A stretch of 64,000 nt of DNA from Pontibacter kalidii. Lineage in GTDB: Bacteria; Bacteroidota; Bacteroidia; Cytophagales; Hymenobacteraceae. Each line of letters starts with the position of its first letter. Within the stretch, counting starts at the first letter, position 1. The position numbers and the translations under genes are program-made. The notes beneath the pieces are model-generated. The model saw only the letters and a program-made list of their open reading frames with translations, searched no databases and had not been told where the DNA came from. Positions 46,653 through 56,354 of the stretch are shown piece after piece. The stretch covers positions 1,552,501 to 1,616,500 of the forward strand of contig NZ_CP111079.1 in the NCBI RefSeq assembly GCF_026278245.1. Reading direction: 5' to 3'.

Positions 46653-47822
46653 CTATTCTTCCGCCACCTCAGACTTCATCTTCTCTGAAAGTATAAACGA
46701 GGCCCCTTTCTGTACCACCTGCGCGTCCAGGGGCAGTACTTCCTCTAAACGGACTTCGGTAAAGCCATTTTCTGTGACGCCCGTCTCCACAGGTATCATC
46801 TTGAAGGTGTTTTCGCTGAGCTGCTGAAAGACGTAAGCTTTATTCCTGTACAAGACGATCGCCTCTTCCGGAACCGAGAGCGCAGTATGCTTACCCGTCA
46901 GGATATGGCCGTTGATGTACATGCCCGGCAGCAGGCCTTTGTTCTGGTTATTCTTTATCTCGGCGTGCACCGGCACCACGCGGGTTTCCCCCTCAAACGA
47001 TTTGCCGATGGCGAAGATTTCTGCCTCTACCTCCTTCCCTGACACGTTTGGCAGCGAAAAGACCACCTTCTGCCCTTTCTCCAGCTGTGAGAAATCTTTC
47101 TCAAACACATTCAGGTCCAGGTGCAGGTGCCTGTCGTCAATAATCTGCAGCACAGGCTGGTTTGGCTCCGCAAACGTACCCAGGTTAATGGCGATGGATT
47201 GCACGTAGCCCGAAATAGGGGCCGTGAGGTTGAGGGTGCGCGTGATGCGCCCGTTCTCTACGTTCTTAGGCGAGATGCCCAGCGTTTGCAACTGCTCCCG
47301 CAGTGAATTCAGCTTTGCCTCCAACACTTTTACTTCGCTGGTGGCCTGCTGGTACCTTCGCAGGGCGCCAACCTGTTCCTCCGAAAGCATTTTCTGGCGC
47401 TCATACTCCTGCCGCGCCATCCCAAGCTGGCTGCTCGCCGAGAGGTAAGCCTCCTGCAATTGTAGCAGTTCCGGGTTCTCGATGGTGGCCAGCACCTTTC
47501 CTTTCTGTACAAAATCACCTTCAATCACGTGGATGCTGCGTACCATGCCCCCTATCAGCGGGCTGACACTGGCCATCCCCTGCGGCGGCAACGACAGTTG
47601 GCCTTTTGCAGGCACACGGGCAGAAAGGGTTCGCTCCTCCAGGGGGCCTACCTCCACCTGGCTCACCTGCTGCATTTGCTGGGAGAACTGTACGACATCT
47701 GGTTCTGTGGCTACAGTGGGGGCTTCTGCTGCTGCTGTCTCCGGCTTGGTCTGCGTTTGCTCGGAACAAGCGGTAGTGAAAAGTATGGCAGCGAGTGCTG
47801 CCGGTATTATATATTGTCTCAT
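46653..47822 (-). CDS. CusB/CzcB-type periplasmic adaptor lipoprotein
   Basis: 389 residues with a lipobox (TTAC, Cys19). Lipoyl halves VSPLIGGMVRSIHVIEGDFV and LTAPISGYVQSIAI surround a coiled-coil hairpin, then beta-barrel and membrane-proximal domains (GLLPGMYINGHI). It partners the CzcA-like pump encoded 2 bp upstream. No N-terminal CusB metal-binding Met motif is visible; a His/Met-poor linker takes its place. Confidence 0.93.
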   Translation of the reverse strand: MRQYIIPAALAAILFTTACSEQTQTKPETAAAEAPTVATEPDVVQFSQQMQQVSQVEVGPLEERTLSARVPAKGQLSLPPQGMASVSPLIGGMVRSIHVIEGDFVQKGKVLATIENPELLQLQEAYLSASSQLGMARQEYERQKMLSEEQVGALRRYQQATSEVKVLEAKLNSLREQLQTLGISPKNVENGRITRTLNLTAPISGYVQSIAINLGTFAEPNQPVLQIIDDRHLHLDLNVFEKDFSQLEKGQKVVFSLPNVSGKEVEAEIFAIGKSFEGETRVVPVHAEIKNNQNKGLLPGMYINGHILTGKHTALSVPEEAIVLYRNKAYVFQQLSENTFKMIPVETGVTENGFTEVRLEEVLPLDAQVVQKGASFILSEKMKSEVAEE

Positions 47823-47824
47823 GT

Positions 47825-50800
47825 TTATTCTTCTCCGGTTAAATACTGTAGGTTGATGATGCTCTGGTTATAGTGCAGGAGGGCGTTGAGGTATTGCAGG
47901 CGTAGCGTATAGGCCTGCTCCATGGCCTGCACAAACTCCACATAATCTACCTCTCCTAGCCTGAAGCTGATGTCAGCGGCCTTCTCGAGCTGGGCTGCCT
48001 GTTGCAGCGCCCCCTGCTCGTAATACAGGAGTTGCTGCGCCTGCTTCTCCAGCTCCTGCAGCGCGTTCTTCAGGTCGGCTTCGAGGCTACGCTCCCGCGC
48101 CTCCGCTTGCTTCTCTACCGCCTGCTCATGCAGACGTGCGGCCGTAATCCGAGATTTCTGCGCCCCAAACCATAGCGGCACCGAAATGCCGGCCTCCACG
48201 CCTGTGAAGCGGTCGGAGTTGCCGTAAACCCGTGACGGGTCCAGCGCCGGGCTCTCGCCGATAAATGTCTGGTTGAAGTAGCCGATGCTAAAGTCGGGCA
48301 GCAGCCTTGCTTTTTCAAGCTTGGTCTCCTGCTGGGCCACCTGTACCTCGCTCTGCAGCAGCTGCAGCCATACGTGTGCGGTGGATGTGTCGGTTAATAC
48401 TTCGGATGTATACTTCTGCTGCGGGGCCACGACAAAGCTAATAGCCCCCTCTGGGGCGTTCAGCAGCTGGCGAAGGCGTGTTTCGGCCATCGTTGCGTCA
48501 GCGGTGGCCTGCGCCAGCTCGGCTTTCATGCCCAGGCGCTTGGCCTCGGCTGTGGCCCGCTCCAGGGCACCCGTCTCGCCGGCGCGTTCCCTTACCCGGG
48601 CAGCCCGCTCGAAATTCGCGTAAAGCGAGTCCTGTGCCAGTATAAGCTGGCGCCTGGCCTGCATGTGCTGCCATTGCTCGAAAGCAAGCTTTACGTCGCG
48701 CAGCACCTGCCGCTCCGTCAGCCGTTGTCTTATCTCCGCCTGAGAGGCATGCGCATCAGCTAGTCTGGCCTGCCGCCCGTACACGGTCGGGAATGCGAAC
48801 TGCTGCGTCACGGTGATCTCCTCATCTGTCTCCGCGGTGCTCACCTGGCCGCGCTTATAGTTCAGGCTGGTTTTGGGCAGGTCATAGGCCGCTCCCTTCA
48901 GGGCCCTTTGCCGCTCGGTTTCCAGCTGTGCGGCACGAAGCGTGGGGTTGTTCTCCCGCGCGTATTGCAGCGCGCCCTGCAGGTCCAGCTGCTGCGGCGC
49001 CTCCTGCGCCTGTGTGGAAAGCCCACCGCCAAAGTATAAACCTATACTTAAGAGAAGCAGCACAACCGGGTGTACCTTAAAAGCTTGTGTTTTCTTCTCC
49101 TCTCTGGATGTAAAGATATAGTAGAGCACTGGCAGCACCACCAGCGTCAGCAAAGTAGAGGTCACCAAGCCTCCGATCACGACAGTAGCCAGTGGCCGCT
49201 GCACCTCGGCCCCCGCTGATCCGGAAAGCGCCATCGGCAGGAAGCCAAGCGCTGCCACAGAGGCCGTCATAAGCACCGGACGAAGGCGCACGGTTGTGCC
49301 CTCGATTACCCGTTCATACACATTGTCCCACCCCTCGCGCTTCAGCTGGTTCAGGTAGCCGATCAGCACGATGCCGTTCAGCACCGCCACGCCGAACAAG
49401 GCAATGAAGCCAACACCGGCCGATATACTGAACGGCATATCGCGCAGCCAGAGGGCAAAGATACCGCCGATCGCAGCCAGTGGTATGGCCGTGAATATGA
49501 GCAGCCCCTGTTTCATCGACCTAAACGTAAAGTACAGCAACACCAGGATGAGCAGCAACGCTGCCGGCACCGCGATCTGCAGGCGCTGCTTGGCGTTTAC
49601 CAGGTTCTCGAACTGGCCCCCGTAGGTGATGTAGTAGCCGGCCGGCAATTTTAGCTCCCGCTCCAGTTTTAGCTTCACTTCCTCCACAATCGACTCTACA
49701 TCGCGATCGCGTACGTTAAAGCCAACTACAATGCGGCGGCGGCCTTCCTCGCGGGAAATCTGCATCGGGCCATTCTCCACGCGGATGTCGGCCACCTGCA
49801 GCAGCGGCACCTGCCCGCCGTTCGGCAGCGGCACGAAGAGATCTTCGATATCGTTCAGGTTCTGGCGGTAGTCCTGCTGCAAGCGCACCACCAGGTCAAA
49901 GCGGCGATCCCCCTCGTATACCGATCCTGCGGTTTCGCCGGCAAAAGCGGTGCGCAGCACGCGGTTCACATCCATCACCTGCAGGCCATACTGGGCCAGG
50001 CGCTCGCGCCTGTACTCCACCACAATCTGCGGCAATCCCGTTACTTCCTCCACAAACAGGTCCTGCGCACCCTGTACTGGCCGAATCAAGCGCTCTGCCT
50101 CGCTTGCCAGTGCACTCAGCTCGTCCAGGTCCTCGCCGTAGATCTTAACGGCCACATCCTGTCGGGCACCGGTGATCAGCTCGTTGAAGCGCAGCTGGAT
50201 AGGCTGCTGGAAGCCATAGTTCACGCCCGGCAGTACCTGCAGCGCGGAATCCATCTTGGTGGCCAGTTCCTCACGGGTGCTGGCGCTAGTCCATTCCTCG
50301 CGCGGTTTGAGCAGGATCATTACATCAGCAGCCTCTATGGGCATGGGGTCTGTCGGAATCTCGGCCGTACCTATTTTTCCGATCACTTCCTTCACCTCCG
50401 GGAAATTCTTTTGCAGTATCTCGCTGGCCTTAAGGGTGGTTTGCACCGTTTGCTCAAGCGATGCCCCGGGCACCAGGCGCAGGTCCATGGCAAAGTCGCC
50501 TTCATCCAGCTGCGGAATAAACTCACCCCCCATGCGGCTGAATACTACCAGGCTGACGGCGAGCAGGCCTAGCGCCGTACCCAGGACCAGGGCTTTGCTG
50601 CGCAGGGCAAATTTAATGACCGGCTGGTAGTAGTGCATGATCTTTTCCATGAGGCGGTCAGAGATGTTGCGCTTGTGCTTTGTCTTTTTGCTCAGGATCA
50701 GTGTGGAGATCATGGGCACGTAGGTAAGCGAGAGGATGAGCGCGCCGATAATGGCAAAACTTACCGTTTGCGCCATCGGCCGGAACATCTTGCCCTCAAT

Positions 50801-52210
50801 GCCTACCAGCGCCAGAATAGGTAGGTAGACGATCAGAATGATGATCATACCAAAGGCGGCGGAGTTCATAATCTTGGAGGCTGCGCTTTCTACTTCCAGG
50901 TCCATTTCTCGTTGGGTGAGTTTTCGGAGCGGCAGCTTGGCGTTCTTGGCCACGATAAAGTGCAGCACCGACTCCACAATGATGACTGAGCCGTCCACAA
51001 TTAAACCGAAGTCGATTGCGCCCAGGCTCATCAGGTTGCCTGATACGCCGAAGAGGTTCATCATTGTAATAGCAAAGAGCATGGAGAGCGGAATAACGGA
51101 GGCCACCACCAAGCCGGCCCGCAGGTTGCCGAGCATGAGCACGAGCACAAACACTACGATCAGGCCCCCCTCTACCAGGTTTTTAATGACGGTGTTCACG
51201 GCTCTGTCGACCAGTTCACTGCGGTCGAGGTAAGCGTCGATCACCAGCCCTTCCGGCAGCGAAGCCTGGATAGTTTCTACCCGCTCCTGCACTGCCTTGA
51301 TCACCTGAGAGGAGTTGGCGTCTTTATACATGAGCACGATGCCGCCCACCACTTCGCCTTCATTGTTGCGGGTAAGCGCGCCGTAGCGCACCGGATGGCC
51401 ATACTTCACCTCGGCCACATCGCTTACCAGTACCGGCACACCGTTGCGGTTGTTGATCACAATCTGCTCAATGTCCTCGAGCTCACTCACCATGCCCAGG
51501 CCCCGGATAAAGAACGCGCTGTTGTTCTTCTCGATGTAGGCGGCGCCGGTGTTTTCGTTATTCCTGCTGATAGCCTCCAGCACGTCGGGCACGGTTAGGT
51601 TCAGGCTGCGGAGGCGGTCCGGGTTCAGGGCTACCTCATACTCTTTCAAAAAGCCGCCAAAGCTACTCACGTCAGCTACGCCGGGCGTGCCGAGCAGCTG
51701 CCGGCGCACGATCCAGTCCTGCACGGTGCGCAGCTCCATAGGACTATACTCCTTGTCGCTGCCTTCCTTCACGTGGATGGTGTACTGGTAAATCTCCCCG
51801 AGGCCGGTGCTGACAGGGGCCATTTCCGGTGTGCCCACTCCGGGTGGGATCTCTTCTACGGCCAGATCGAGGCGTTCTTTGATGAGCTGGCGGGCCAGGT
51901 AAATGTCTACGCCGTCCTCAAAGACAACGGTAATAACAGATAGACCAAAGCGCGACACCGAGCGCATCTCGATGGCATCGGGCACGTTGGCCAGGGCAAT
52001 TTCTATGGGTGTGGTGATAAAGCGCTCTACCTCCTGGGCAGCCAGCGTGGGCGAGGAAGTGACCACCTGCACCTGGTTGTTGGTGATGTCGGGCACGGCA
52101 TCTACGGGTAGTTTGGTAAGGTTGTAAATACCCACCACTACCAATGCCAGCACCATCAGCCCCACCACCAGTTTATTATGAATGGAGAAACTAATAATCT
52201 TTTGAAACAT
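47825..52210 (-). CDS. CzcA-like heavy-metal RND pump fused to a TolC domain
   Basis: 1461 residues against about 1050 for a lone CzcA. Residues 1-1040 are a full HME-RND pump. Helix 4 reads DFGLIVDGSVIIVE with Asp400, Asp406 and Glu413, matching the proton-relay triad of CzcA (Asp402, Asp408, Glu415), so Co/Zn/Cd is a likelier substrate class than Cu/Ag. After the last pump helix and the TSREEKKTQAFK loop comes VHPVVLLLLSIGLYFGGGLS and TQAQ, which look like an internal signal peptide with a cleavage site near residue 1069. About 390 residues of a TolC-like outer-membrane channel follow. Similar fusions are known in Bacteroidota. The reading frame is continuous here. Confidence 0.95.
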   Translation of the reverse strand: MFQKIISFSIHNKLVVGLMVLALVVVGIYNLTKLPVDAVPDITNNQVQVVTSSPTLAAQEVERFITTPIEIALANVPDAIEMRSVSRFGLSVITVVFEDGVDIYLARQLIKERLDLAVEEIPPGVGTPEMAPVSTGLGEIYQYTIHVKEGSDKEYSPMELRTVQDWIVRRQLLGTPGVADVSSFGGFLKEYEVALNPDRLRSLNLTVPDVLEAISRNNENTGAAYIEKNNSAFFIRGLGMVSELEDIEQIVINNRNGVPVLVSDVAEVKYGHPVRYGALTRNNEGEVVGGIVLMYKDANSSQVIKAVQERVETIQASLPEGLVIDAYLDRSELVDRAVNTVIKNLVEGGLIVVFVLVLMLGNLRAGLVVASVIPLSMLFAITMMNLFGVSGNLMSLGAIDFGLIVDGSVIIVESVLHFIVAKNAKLPLRKLTQREMDLEVESAASKIMNSAAFGMIIILIVYLPILALVGIEGKMFRPMAQTVSFAIIGALILSLTYVPMISTLILSKKTKHKRNISDRLMEKIMHYYQPVIKFALRSKALVLGTALGLLAVSLVVFSRMGGEFIPQLDEGDFAMDLRLVPGASLEQTVQTTLKASEILQKNFPEVKEVIGKIGTAEIPTDPMPIEAADVMILLKPREEWTSASTREELATKMDSALQVLPGVNYGFQQPIQLRFNELITGARQDVAVKIYGEDLDELSALASEAERLIRPVQGAQDLFVEEVTGLPQIVVEYRRERLAQYGLQVMDVNRVLRTAFAGETAGSVYEGDRRFDLVVRLQQDYRQNLNDIEDLFVPLPNGGQVPLLQVADIRVENGPMQISREEGRRRIVVGFNVRDRDVESIVEEVKLKLERELKLPAGYYITYGGQFENLVNAKQRLQIAVPAALLLILVLLYFTFRSMKQGLLIFTAIPLAAIGGIFALWLRDMPFSISAGVGFIALFGVAVLNGIVLIGYLNQLKREGWDNVYERVIEGTTVRLRPVLMTASVAALGFLPMALSGSAGAEVQRPLATVVIGGLVTSTLLTLVVLPVLYYIFTSREEKKTQAFKVHPVVLLLLSIGLYFGGGLSTQAQEAPQQLDLQGALQYARENNPTLRAAQLETERQRALKGAAYDLPKTSLNYKRGQVSTAETDEEITVTQQFAFPTVYGRQARLADAHASQAEIRQRLTERQVLRDVKLAFEQWQHMQARRQLILAQDSLYANFERAARVRERAGETGALERATAEAKRLGMKAELAQATADATMAETRLRQLLNAPEGAISFVVAPQQKYTSEVLTDTSTAHVWLQLLQSEVQVAQQETKLEKARLLPDFSIGYFNQTFIGESPALDPSRVYGNSDRFTGVEAGISVPLWFGAQKSRITAARLHEQAVEKQAEARERSLEADLKNALQELEKQAQQLLYYEQGALQQAAQLEKAADISFRLGEVDYVEFVQAMEQAYTLRLQYLNALLHYNQSIINLQYLTGEE

Positions 52211-52344
52211 GATATGCAGTTTAATTCTTAGGATTGACAGCCCGGAATAGCATATTGCTGCCGCACAATGGATCGCCTGTGCGGCACCAGCAAAGTATAA
52301 ATCCAGTCAGAGGAGTTTTATACTTACTCCGGGGAAAGAAGAAA

Positions 52345-52668
52345 TTAAACGAGCTGCCGTGGCGGGTGCCACAGCACAAAGGCAATGTGTTTTTCCTGCT
52401 CCGCCGCCAGCTGCACTGGCTTTGCCTGCGGTTCTACAAATGTTCTGAAGACCAGCTGCGTGAACTCGTTTGTCACTGTCAGGGTAGCGCAGCAGGTGCA
52501 GGCGCAGAAAACCGGGCAGGTATCTTCATGGAAAGGGCTCTCGCCGGTGGTGTGGGCGGGGTCCACTACCTGCTGGGCGTGCTCATGCTCAGACATTATT
52601 ATGTCCGTGCATGGCTGCCAGGCCATCCAAAACATAATAAGCGACATGAGCAGTGTTGCGGTCCTCAT
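52345..52668 (-). CDS. Small Cys/His-rich exported protein of the metal efflux operon
   Basis: 107 residues with an N-terminal signal-like helix, then an EHEHAQQ cluster, HEDTC, and the cysteine cluster CPVFCACTCC. Placed 134 bp upstream of the pump gene on the same strand, it is probably the first gene of the operon. The cysteines and histidines suggest periplasmic metal binding or sensing (inference); I know no characterised homologue. Confidence 0.75.
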   Translation of the reverse strand: MRTATLLMSLIMFWMAWQPCTDIIMSEHEHAQQVVDPAHTTGESPFHEDTCPVFCACTCCATLTVTNEFTQLVFRTFVEPQAKPVQLAAEQEKHIAFVLWHPPRQLV

Positions 52669-52673
52669 GAAGG

Positions 52674-52681
52674 CAAAAGTA
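52674..52681 (-). promoter_or_regulatory. -7 box directly before the Cys/His-rich protein start
   Basis: On the minus strand TACTTTTG is followed by five bases and the ATG at 52668. Confidence 0.5.
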
Positions 52682-52925
52682 AGGCACAGGGCTCATAAAT
52701 CCATACTTATTACTCATTCAGCCTCAAACTAAAGGGATGTCTTCAAAATTTTATAGTTGATATTTAGGTATTTATAGCCTACGTTTTGGGCATCACAAAA
52801 AAAAGATGAAAATTTATACATCCTCAGGCAACCACACCATGGCTACCCTGCATCTAAAGGGTAAAGAGCAACCAAACGCTCCTCTTGAAAACGGAAGACA
52901 ACTATAGATTAAACCTTTACAAAGC

Positions 52926-53459
52926 GTGACAGAAGCAGAACTGATAGCAGGGTGCCAACGGGCAGACGGGAAGGCACAGAAGTTCCTGTACGAGCGCTTT
53001 GCCTCGCAGATGTATGGCGTTTGCCTGCGCTACCTGAAGAACCAGATGGATGCAGAGGAGGCGCTGCTGAACGGGTTTATGAAGATCTACCAGCACGTAG
53101 ACCGTTTCGAGGGCAAAGGCAGCTTTGAGGGCTGGGTGCGTCGGATTATGGTGAACGAGGCACTGGCTTTTCTGCGCAAAAAGGAGCCGCTGCACCTGGC
53201 CATGGAAGACACCTATATACAGGTGGCCACCCCAACCGGTGCCGACCACGATCTGGCCGAGGGCGAGTTGCTGGAGCTGCTGGGAACTTTACCCGCGGGC
53301 TACAGGGCAGTTTTTAACCTGTATGCCATAGAAGGATATGCACACAAGGAGATAGCTGATATGCTCGGGATTACCGAGGGCACTTCAAAGTCGCAGTTGA
53401 GCAAGGCACGCGCCATGCTGCAACGCAGGCTGGAGGGGCAGGAAGCTATCGCCAGTTAA
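52926..53459 (+). CDS. ECF-type RNA polymerase sigma factor
   Basis: 177 residues from a GTG start. Sigma region 2 spans about 20-90 (KFLYERFASQMYGVCLRYL, AEEALLNGFMKIYQHVDRFEG, FEGWVRRIMVNEALAFLRKK) and region 4 about 115-170 (LPAGYRAVFNLYAIEGYAHKEIADMLG with the recognition helix TEGTSKSQLSKARAML). It heads a three-gene unit with a membrane anti-sigma-like protein 16 bp behind and a beta-barrel protein, so it probably responds to an envelope signal. Confidence 0.95.
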   Translation: MTEAELIAGCQRADGKAQKFLYERFASQMYGVCLRYLKNQMDAEEALLNGFMKIYQHVDRFEGKGSFEGWVRRIMVNEALAFLRKKEPLHLAMEDTYIQVATPTGADHDLAEGELLELLGTLPAGYRAVFNLYAIEGYAHKEIADMLGITEGTSKSQLSKARAMLQRRLEGQEAIAS

Positions 53460-53475
53460 AGAAGGAGGACGAAAG

Positions 53476-54387
53476 ATGAAACCAGAAGACATAGACAAGT
53501 TATTTAAGGAGCGGCTGGGTAATACCTCTCCCACCCCTCCCGCCGACCTCTGGAACCGCCTGCAGGCACGCATGGAGGATGAGGGAGAAAAGCCTCTTGC
53601 ACTGCTGACGCCGGAGGCGGAGCAGCAGAAAAGCGGCAAGCAGCGTTTTATGTGGATCTACTCCTCCGTGGCGGCCACGTTGTCGCTGCTACTGGCAGTA
53701 GGTCTGGTGTTCTATAACATCAACACGGGCACGCCGGAGATCAACGGGGCCATCACCAAGTATGATAGCACGCTGCCAGAGCATAGGCCAGACGTGGAGC
53801 CTATACGTATACCTGCGCCAGAGGCAACCTCTATGGAGGGTATGATGGCCCAGAAGGAGGCCTCCGAAGCAGATTTGCCAGGAACAGAAAAAAAGCTATC
53901 CCCCCAGGCAACCGACGCGGCAACGTCTGCATCTACCCTTGCAAAGGAACCTGTTAAACAGCGAGCCATCGCCAAGGCTACACCTAAAGCGGTGCAGCAA
54001 CTCCACCCGGCTAATGCTCCTGTAAAAAAGGCACCTAAGGAAGATGTGCAGCCGGCCATCGCAGCCAATATAACACCAGGAGTACCTGCCGCAGCTGTGG
54101 AACCGGTAACAAAGCCTGCAGCCGTTGCCAGCGCCAACCTCAACGCCGAGCCAGTGGAGATCATTATCAAGCGAGCTGTTGCTACCCAAACGTCCTTGCC
54201 GCAAGAGACGGAGCAGCCTGGCAGCGGCAACAGCAGAAAGGCACTGGCCAAGAACATCTTCAAGCAGGTGCGTAACCTGGCCTCCGGCGATGGCGTGGAG
54301 CTGGAGGAACTGGGCATCCGGGCCGACCGGGTAGCACTGGAAACACAGATCGGCAAGCAGAAAATCTCAAAAGTGATCAATCTCTAA
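53476..54387 (+). CDS. Putative membrane anti-sigma factor
   Basis: 303 residues. An N-terminal cytoplasmic part (about 1-57, MKPEDIDKLFKERLGNTSPT) resembles sigma-binding N-termini of Bacteroidota anti-sigma factors. One membrane helix is at 58-82, then a long Ala/Pro/Lys-rich periplasmic stretch and a small C-terminal conserved segment (LASGDGVELEELGIRADR). Its place between the sigma factor and a barrel protein is the main evidence. Confidence 0.72.
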   Translation: MKPEDIDKLFKERLGNTSPTPPADLWNRLQARMEDEGEKPLALLTPEAEQQKSGKQRFMWIYSSVAATLSLLLAVGLVFYNINTGTPEINGAITKYDSTLPEHRPDVEPIRIPAPEATSMEGMMAQKEASEADLPGTEKKLSPQATDAATSASTLAKEPVKQRAIAKATPKAVQQLHPANAPVKKAPKEDVQPAIAANITPGVPAAAVEPVTKPAAVASANLNAEPVEIIIKRAVATQTSLPQETEQPGSGNSRKALAKNIFKQVRNLASGDGVELEELGIRADRVALETQIGKQKISKVINL

Positions 54388-54397
54388 ACCCAACAAC

Positions 54398-55531
54398 ATG
54401 AAACGGATACTACTACTCGTACTGGCCATTTGCATGGCCGCCGCTACCGGTGTGTCTGCCAAAGGCGGCAACACCCTGAAAGAGCGACTCAATGCCACCG
54501 AACAGGATACTATTGTGGTGAAAATGGCTAACGGCGCCACCATGATCCTGCACCTGGAGAATATGCAGCAACTGCAGGCTTTCCAGAACTACAGCCTCGA
54601 CTCGCTGATGCGGGAACTGACCAAATACGTGGAGCGCGTAGACCAGATGGAGAGCTCCAACCAGGCGTCGAAGGAGATGACCGTGACCTTTAACAGGTCG
54701 GAGGCGGAAGGTGGCCAGGGGGAGCAGGTGACCATTACGGTGCAGGAAGAGGACCCGCAGACGGGCAAGGTAAAGAAGGAGACGCATGAGGTGGTCCTCA
54801 ACAAGGTCTTTAAGATAAAGGTGGACGTGGAGGAAGACGGAGAGAACACCACCGTGAACGTGGACATGCCGACGCGGCACGAGCGCGACAGTCTCCGCCA
54901 GGTGAGAGAGGTAGAGTCCTATAAGGCAACCAACGTCGGCTTTGACATGGACCTGGGCTTTAACGCCTTCACCGAGCAGGGCCGCAGCATGGCGGACCTG
55001 AGGCCGTGGGGATCGCGTTACGTGAGCCTGAACATGCGCCTCAAGTCGCAGATTGGTGGCCGCAAGAGCCCGTTCCACCTGGTGTCCGGCCTGGAGTTCG
55101 CCTTCAATAACTACATGTTCGAAGATGACATCGTGGTGGAGGACATTGATAACGTGACTTATTTCACGGTGGACCCGGAGCGAAACTTCGAAAAATCAAA
55201 ACTGACCCACTCCACGGTGAACCTGCCGCTGATGGCCACGCTGGAGTTTAAGCGAGACAACGGAAAGGATGGCTTTACGATCGGTGCCGGTCCGTTTGTA
55301 GGCTACCGCCTGGGCAGCCATACCAAGTTAAAGTATGAAGAGGACGGCAAGACCGAGAAAGACAAGACCCGCGACAGTTTTAACCTCAGCGATTTCCATT
55401 ACGGTGTGGAAGGCGTGATTGGGTACGGTGGACTGGATCTGTTCGCCAAGTATAACATGAATGACCTGTTCAAGGATAACCGCGGTCCGAACACAAACGT
55501 GATCAGCTTTGGCGTGAGGTTGTTCTACTAA
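54398..55531 (+). CDS. Outer membrane beta-barrel protein of the sigma-factor operon
   Basis: 377 residues with a signal peptide (1-22, GVSA/K). A coiled or helical N-terminal part rich in E and Q (about 50-165) precedes a beta-barrel C-terminal half (ATNVGFDMDLGFNAF to ISFGVRLFY, final aromatic). It is the likely output or signal-sensing partner of the upstream sigma/anti-sigma pair. No specific function recognised. Confidence 0.78.
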   Translation: MKRILLLVLAICMAAATGVSAKGGNTLKERLNATEQDTIVVKMANGATMILHLENMQQLQAFQNYSLDSLMRELTKYVERVDQMESSNQASKEMTVTFNRSEAEGGQGEQVTITVQEEDPQTGKVKKETHEVVLNKVFKIKVDVEEDGENTTVNVDMPTRHERDSLRQVREVESYKATNVGFDMDLGFNAFTEQGRSMADLRPWGSRYVSLNMRLKSQIGGRKSPFHLVSGLEFAFNNYMFEDDIVVEDIDNVTYFTVDPERNFEKSKLTHSTVNLPLMATLEFKRDNGKDGFTIGAGPFVGYRLGSHTKLKYEEDGKTEKDKTRDSFNLSDFHYGVEGVIGYGGLDLFAKYNMNDLFKDNRGPNTNVISFGVRLFY

Positions 55532-55566
55532 CGTATAAAAGTGTTTTTTAGTAAGGTGAGAAAAAG

Positions 55567-55586
55567 AGGAGCTGTAGCAGGCTCCT
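55567..55586. terminator. Short convergent terminator
   Basis: AGGAGC/GCTCCT with an 8-base loop, with A and T runs on the two sides, between convergent genes. Confidence 0.6.
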
Positions 55587-55594
55587 TTTTTGTT

Positions 55595-56341
55595 TTAACT
55601 GTTGCGCCTGAAGTTATCGATGATGATGGCAGTTGCCGTGGCCACGTTCAGCGACTCTGCCCCCCCGAAAGCCGGAATCTTGATGAGCTGATTCACCTGC
55701 TGCGCCACCTCGGGCCGGATGCCGTTGGCCTCGTTCCCCAGCACCACAATCCCCTCGGGCTTGAGCTGCATGCGGTGCAGGTTCTCGCCGTTTAGGGCGG
55801 CGCCATAGATCTTATACTTGCCGGTGTGCTGCTGCAGCCAGCCCGGTAGATCGAGGTAGTATACCCGGATGCGCGTAAACGAGCCCATGGTAGAGGAAAT
55901 CACCTTCGGGTTGTAAAAGTCGGCGCAGTTTTCGGAGCAGACCACGTGTTTGATGCCGTACCAGTCGGCGATGCGTATGATGGTGCCCAGGTTGCCGGGG
56001 TCGCGGATGTCATCGAGGGCGATGACCAGCTCGGACGGGCTGATTTGCAGTGGCGGTAGCTGCCTCATATTTGCCACGGCCAGGGCGGCGTTGTTACTCG
56101 AAAACGTGCCGGCTTTTACGAGCTCCTCCTCGGTCACCACGTCGTATTTTAAACCTTTGGCAAGGAGAGCGGTATGTTCCCGTAGGAAGTCCTCGGTCAC
56201 GAAAAGGTGCTGCAGCGCAAAGTCTGACTGTACTAATTCCAGCACACTTTTGGCTCCCTCCACCACAAAGGCTTGGTGTTGGTTGCGGTATTTTTTTACT
56301 TGCAACGATTTAATATACTTTACAACTGCTTTCGACAACAT
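55595..56341 (-). CDS. TrmH-family RNA 2'-O-methyltransferase (SpoU)
   Basis: 248 residues from MLSKAVVKYIKSLQVKKYRN, the usual start; the ORF runs 53 codons further upstream across the start of tamL. SPOUT motifs: LDDIRDPGNLGTIIRIADW, VLGNEANGIR and IPAFGGAESLNVATA. Targets tRNA or rRNA ribose; the exact site is unknown. Its ATG is 13 bp from the proposed start of the divergent tamL. Confidence 0.93.
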   Translation of the reverse strand: MLSKAVVKYIKSLQVKKYRNQHQAFVVEGAKSVLELVQSDFALQHLFVTEDFLREHTALLAKGLKYDVVTEEELVKAGTFSSNNAALAVANMRQLPPLQISPSELVIALDDIRDPGNLGTIIRIADWYGIKHVVCSENCADFYNPKVISSTMGSFTRIRVYYLDLPGWLQQHTGKYKIYGAALNGENLHRMQLKPEGIVVLGNEANGIRPEVAQQVNQLIKIPAFGGAESLNVATATAIIIDNFRRNS

Positions 56342-56354
56342 AGCTGGTACACGT

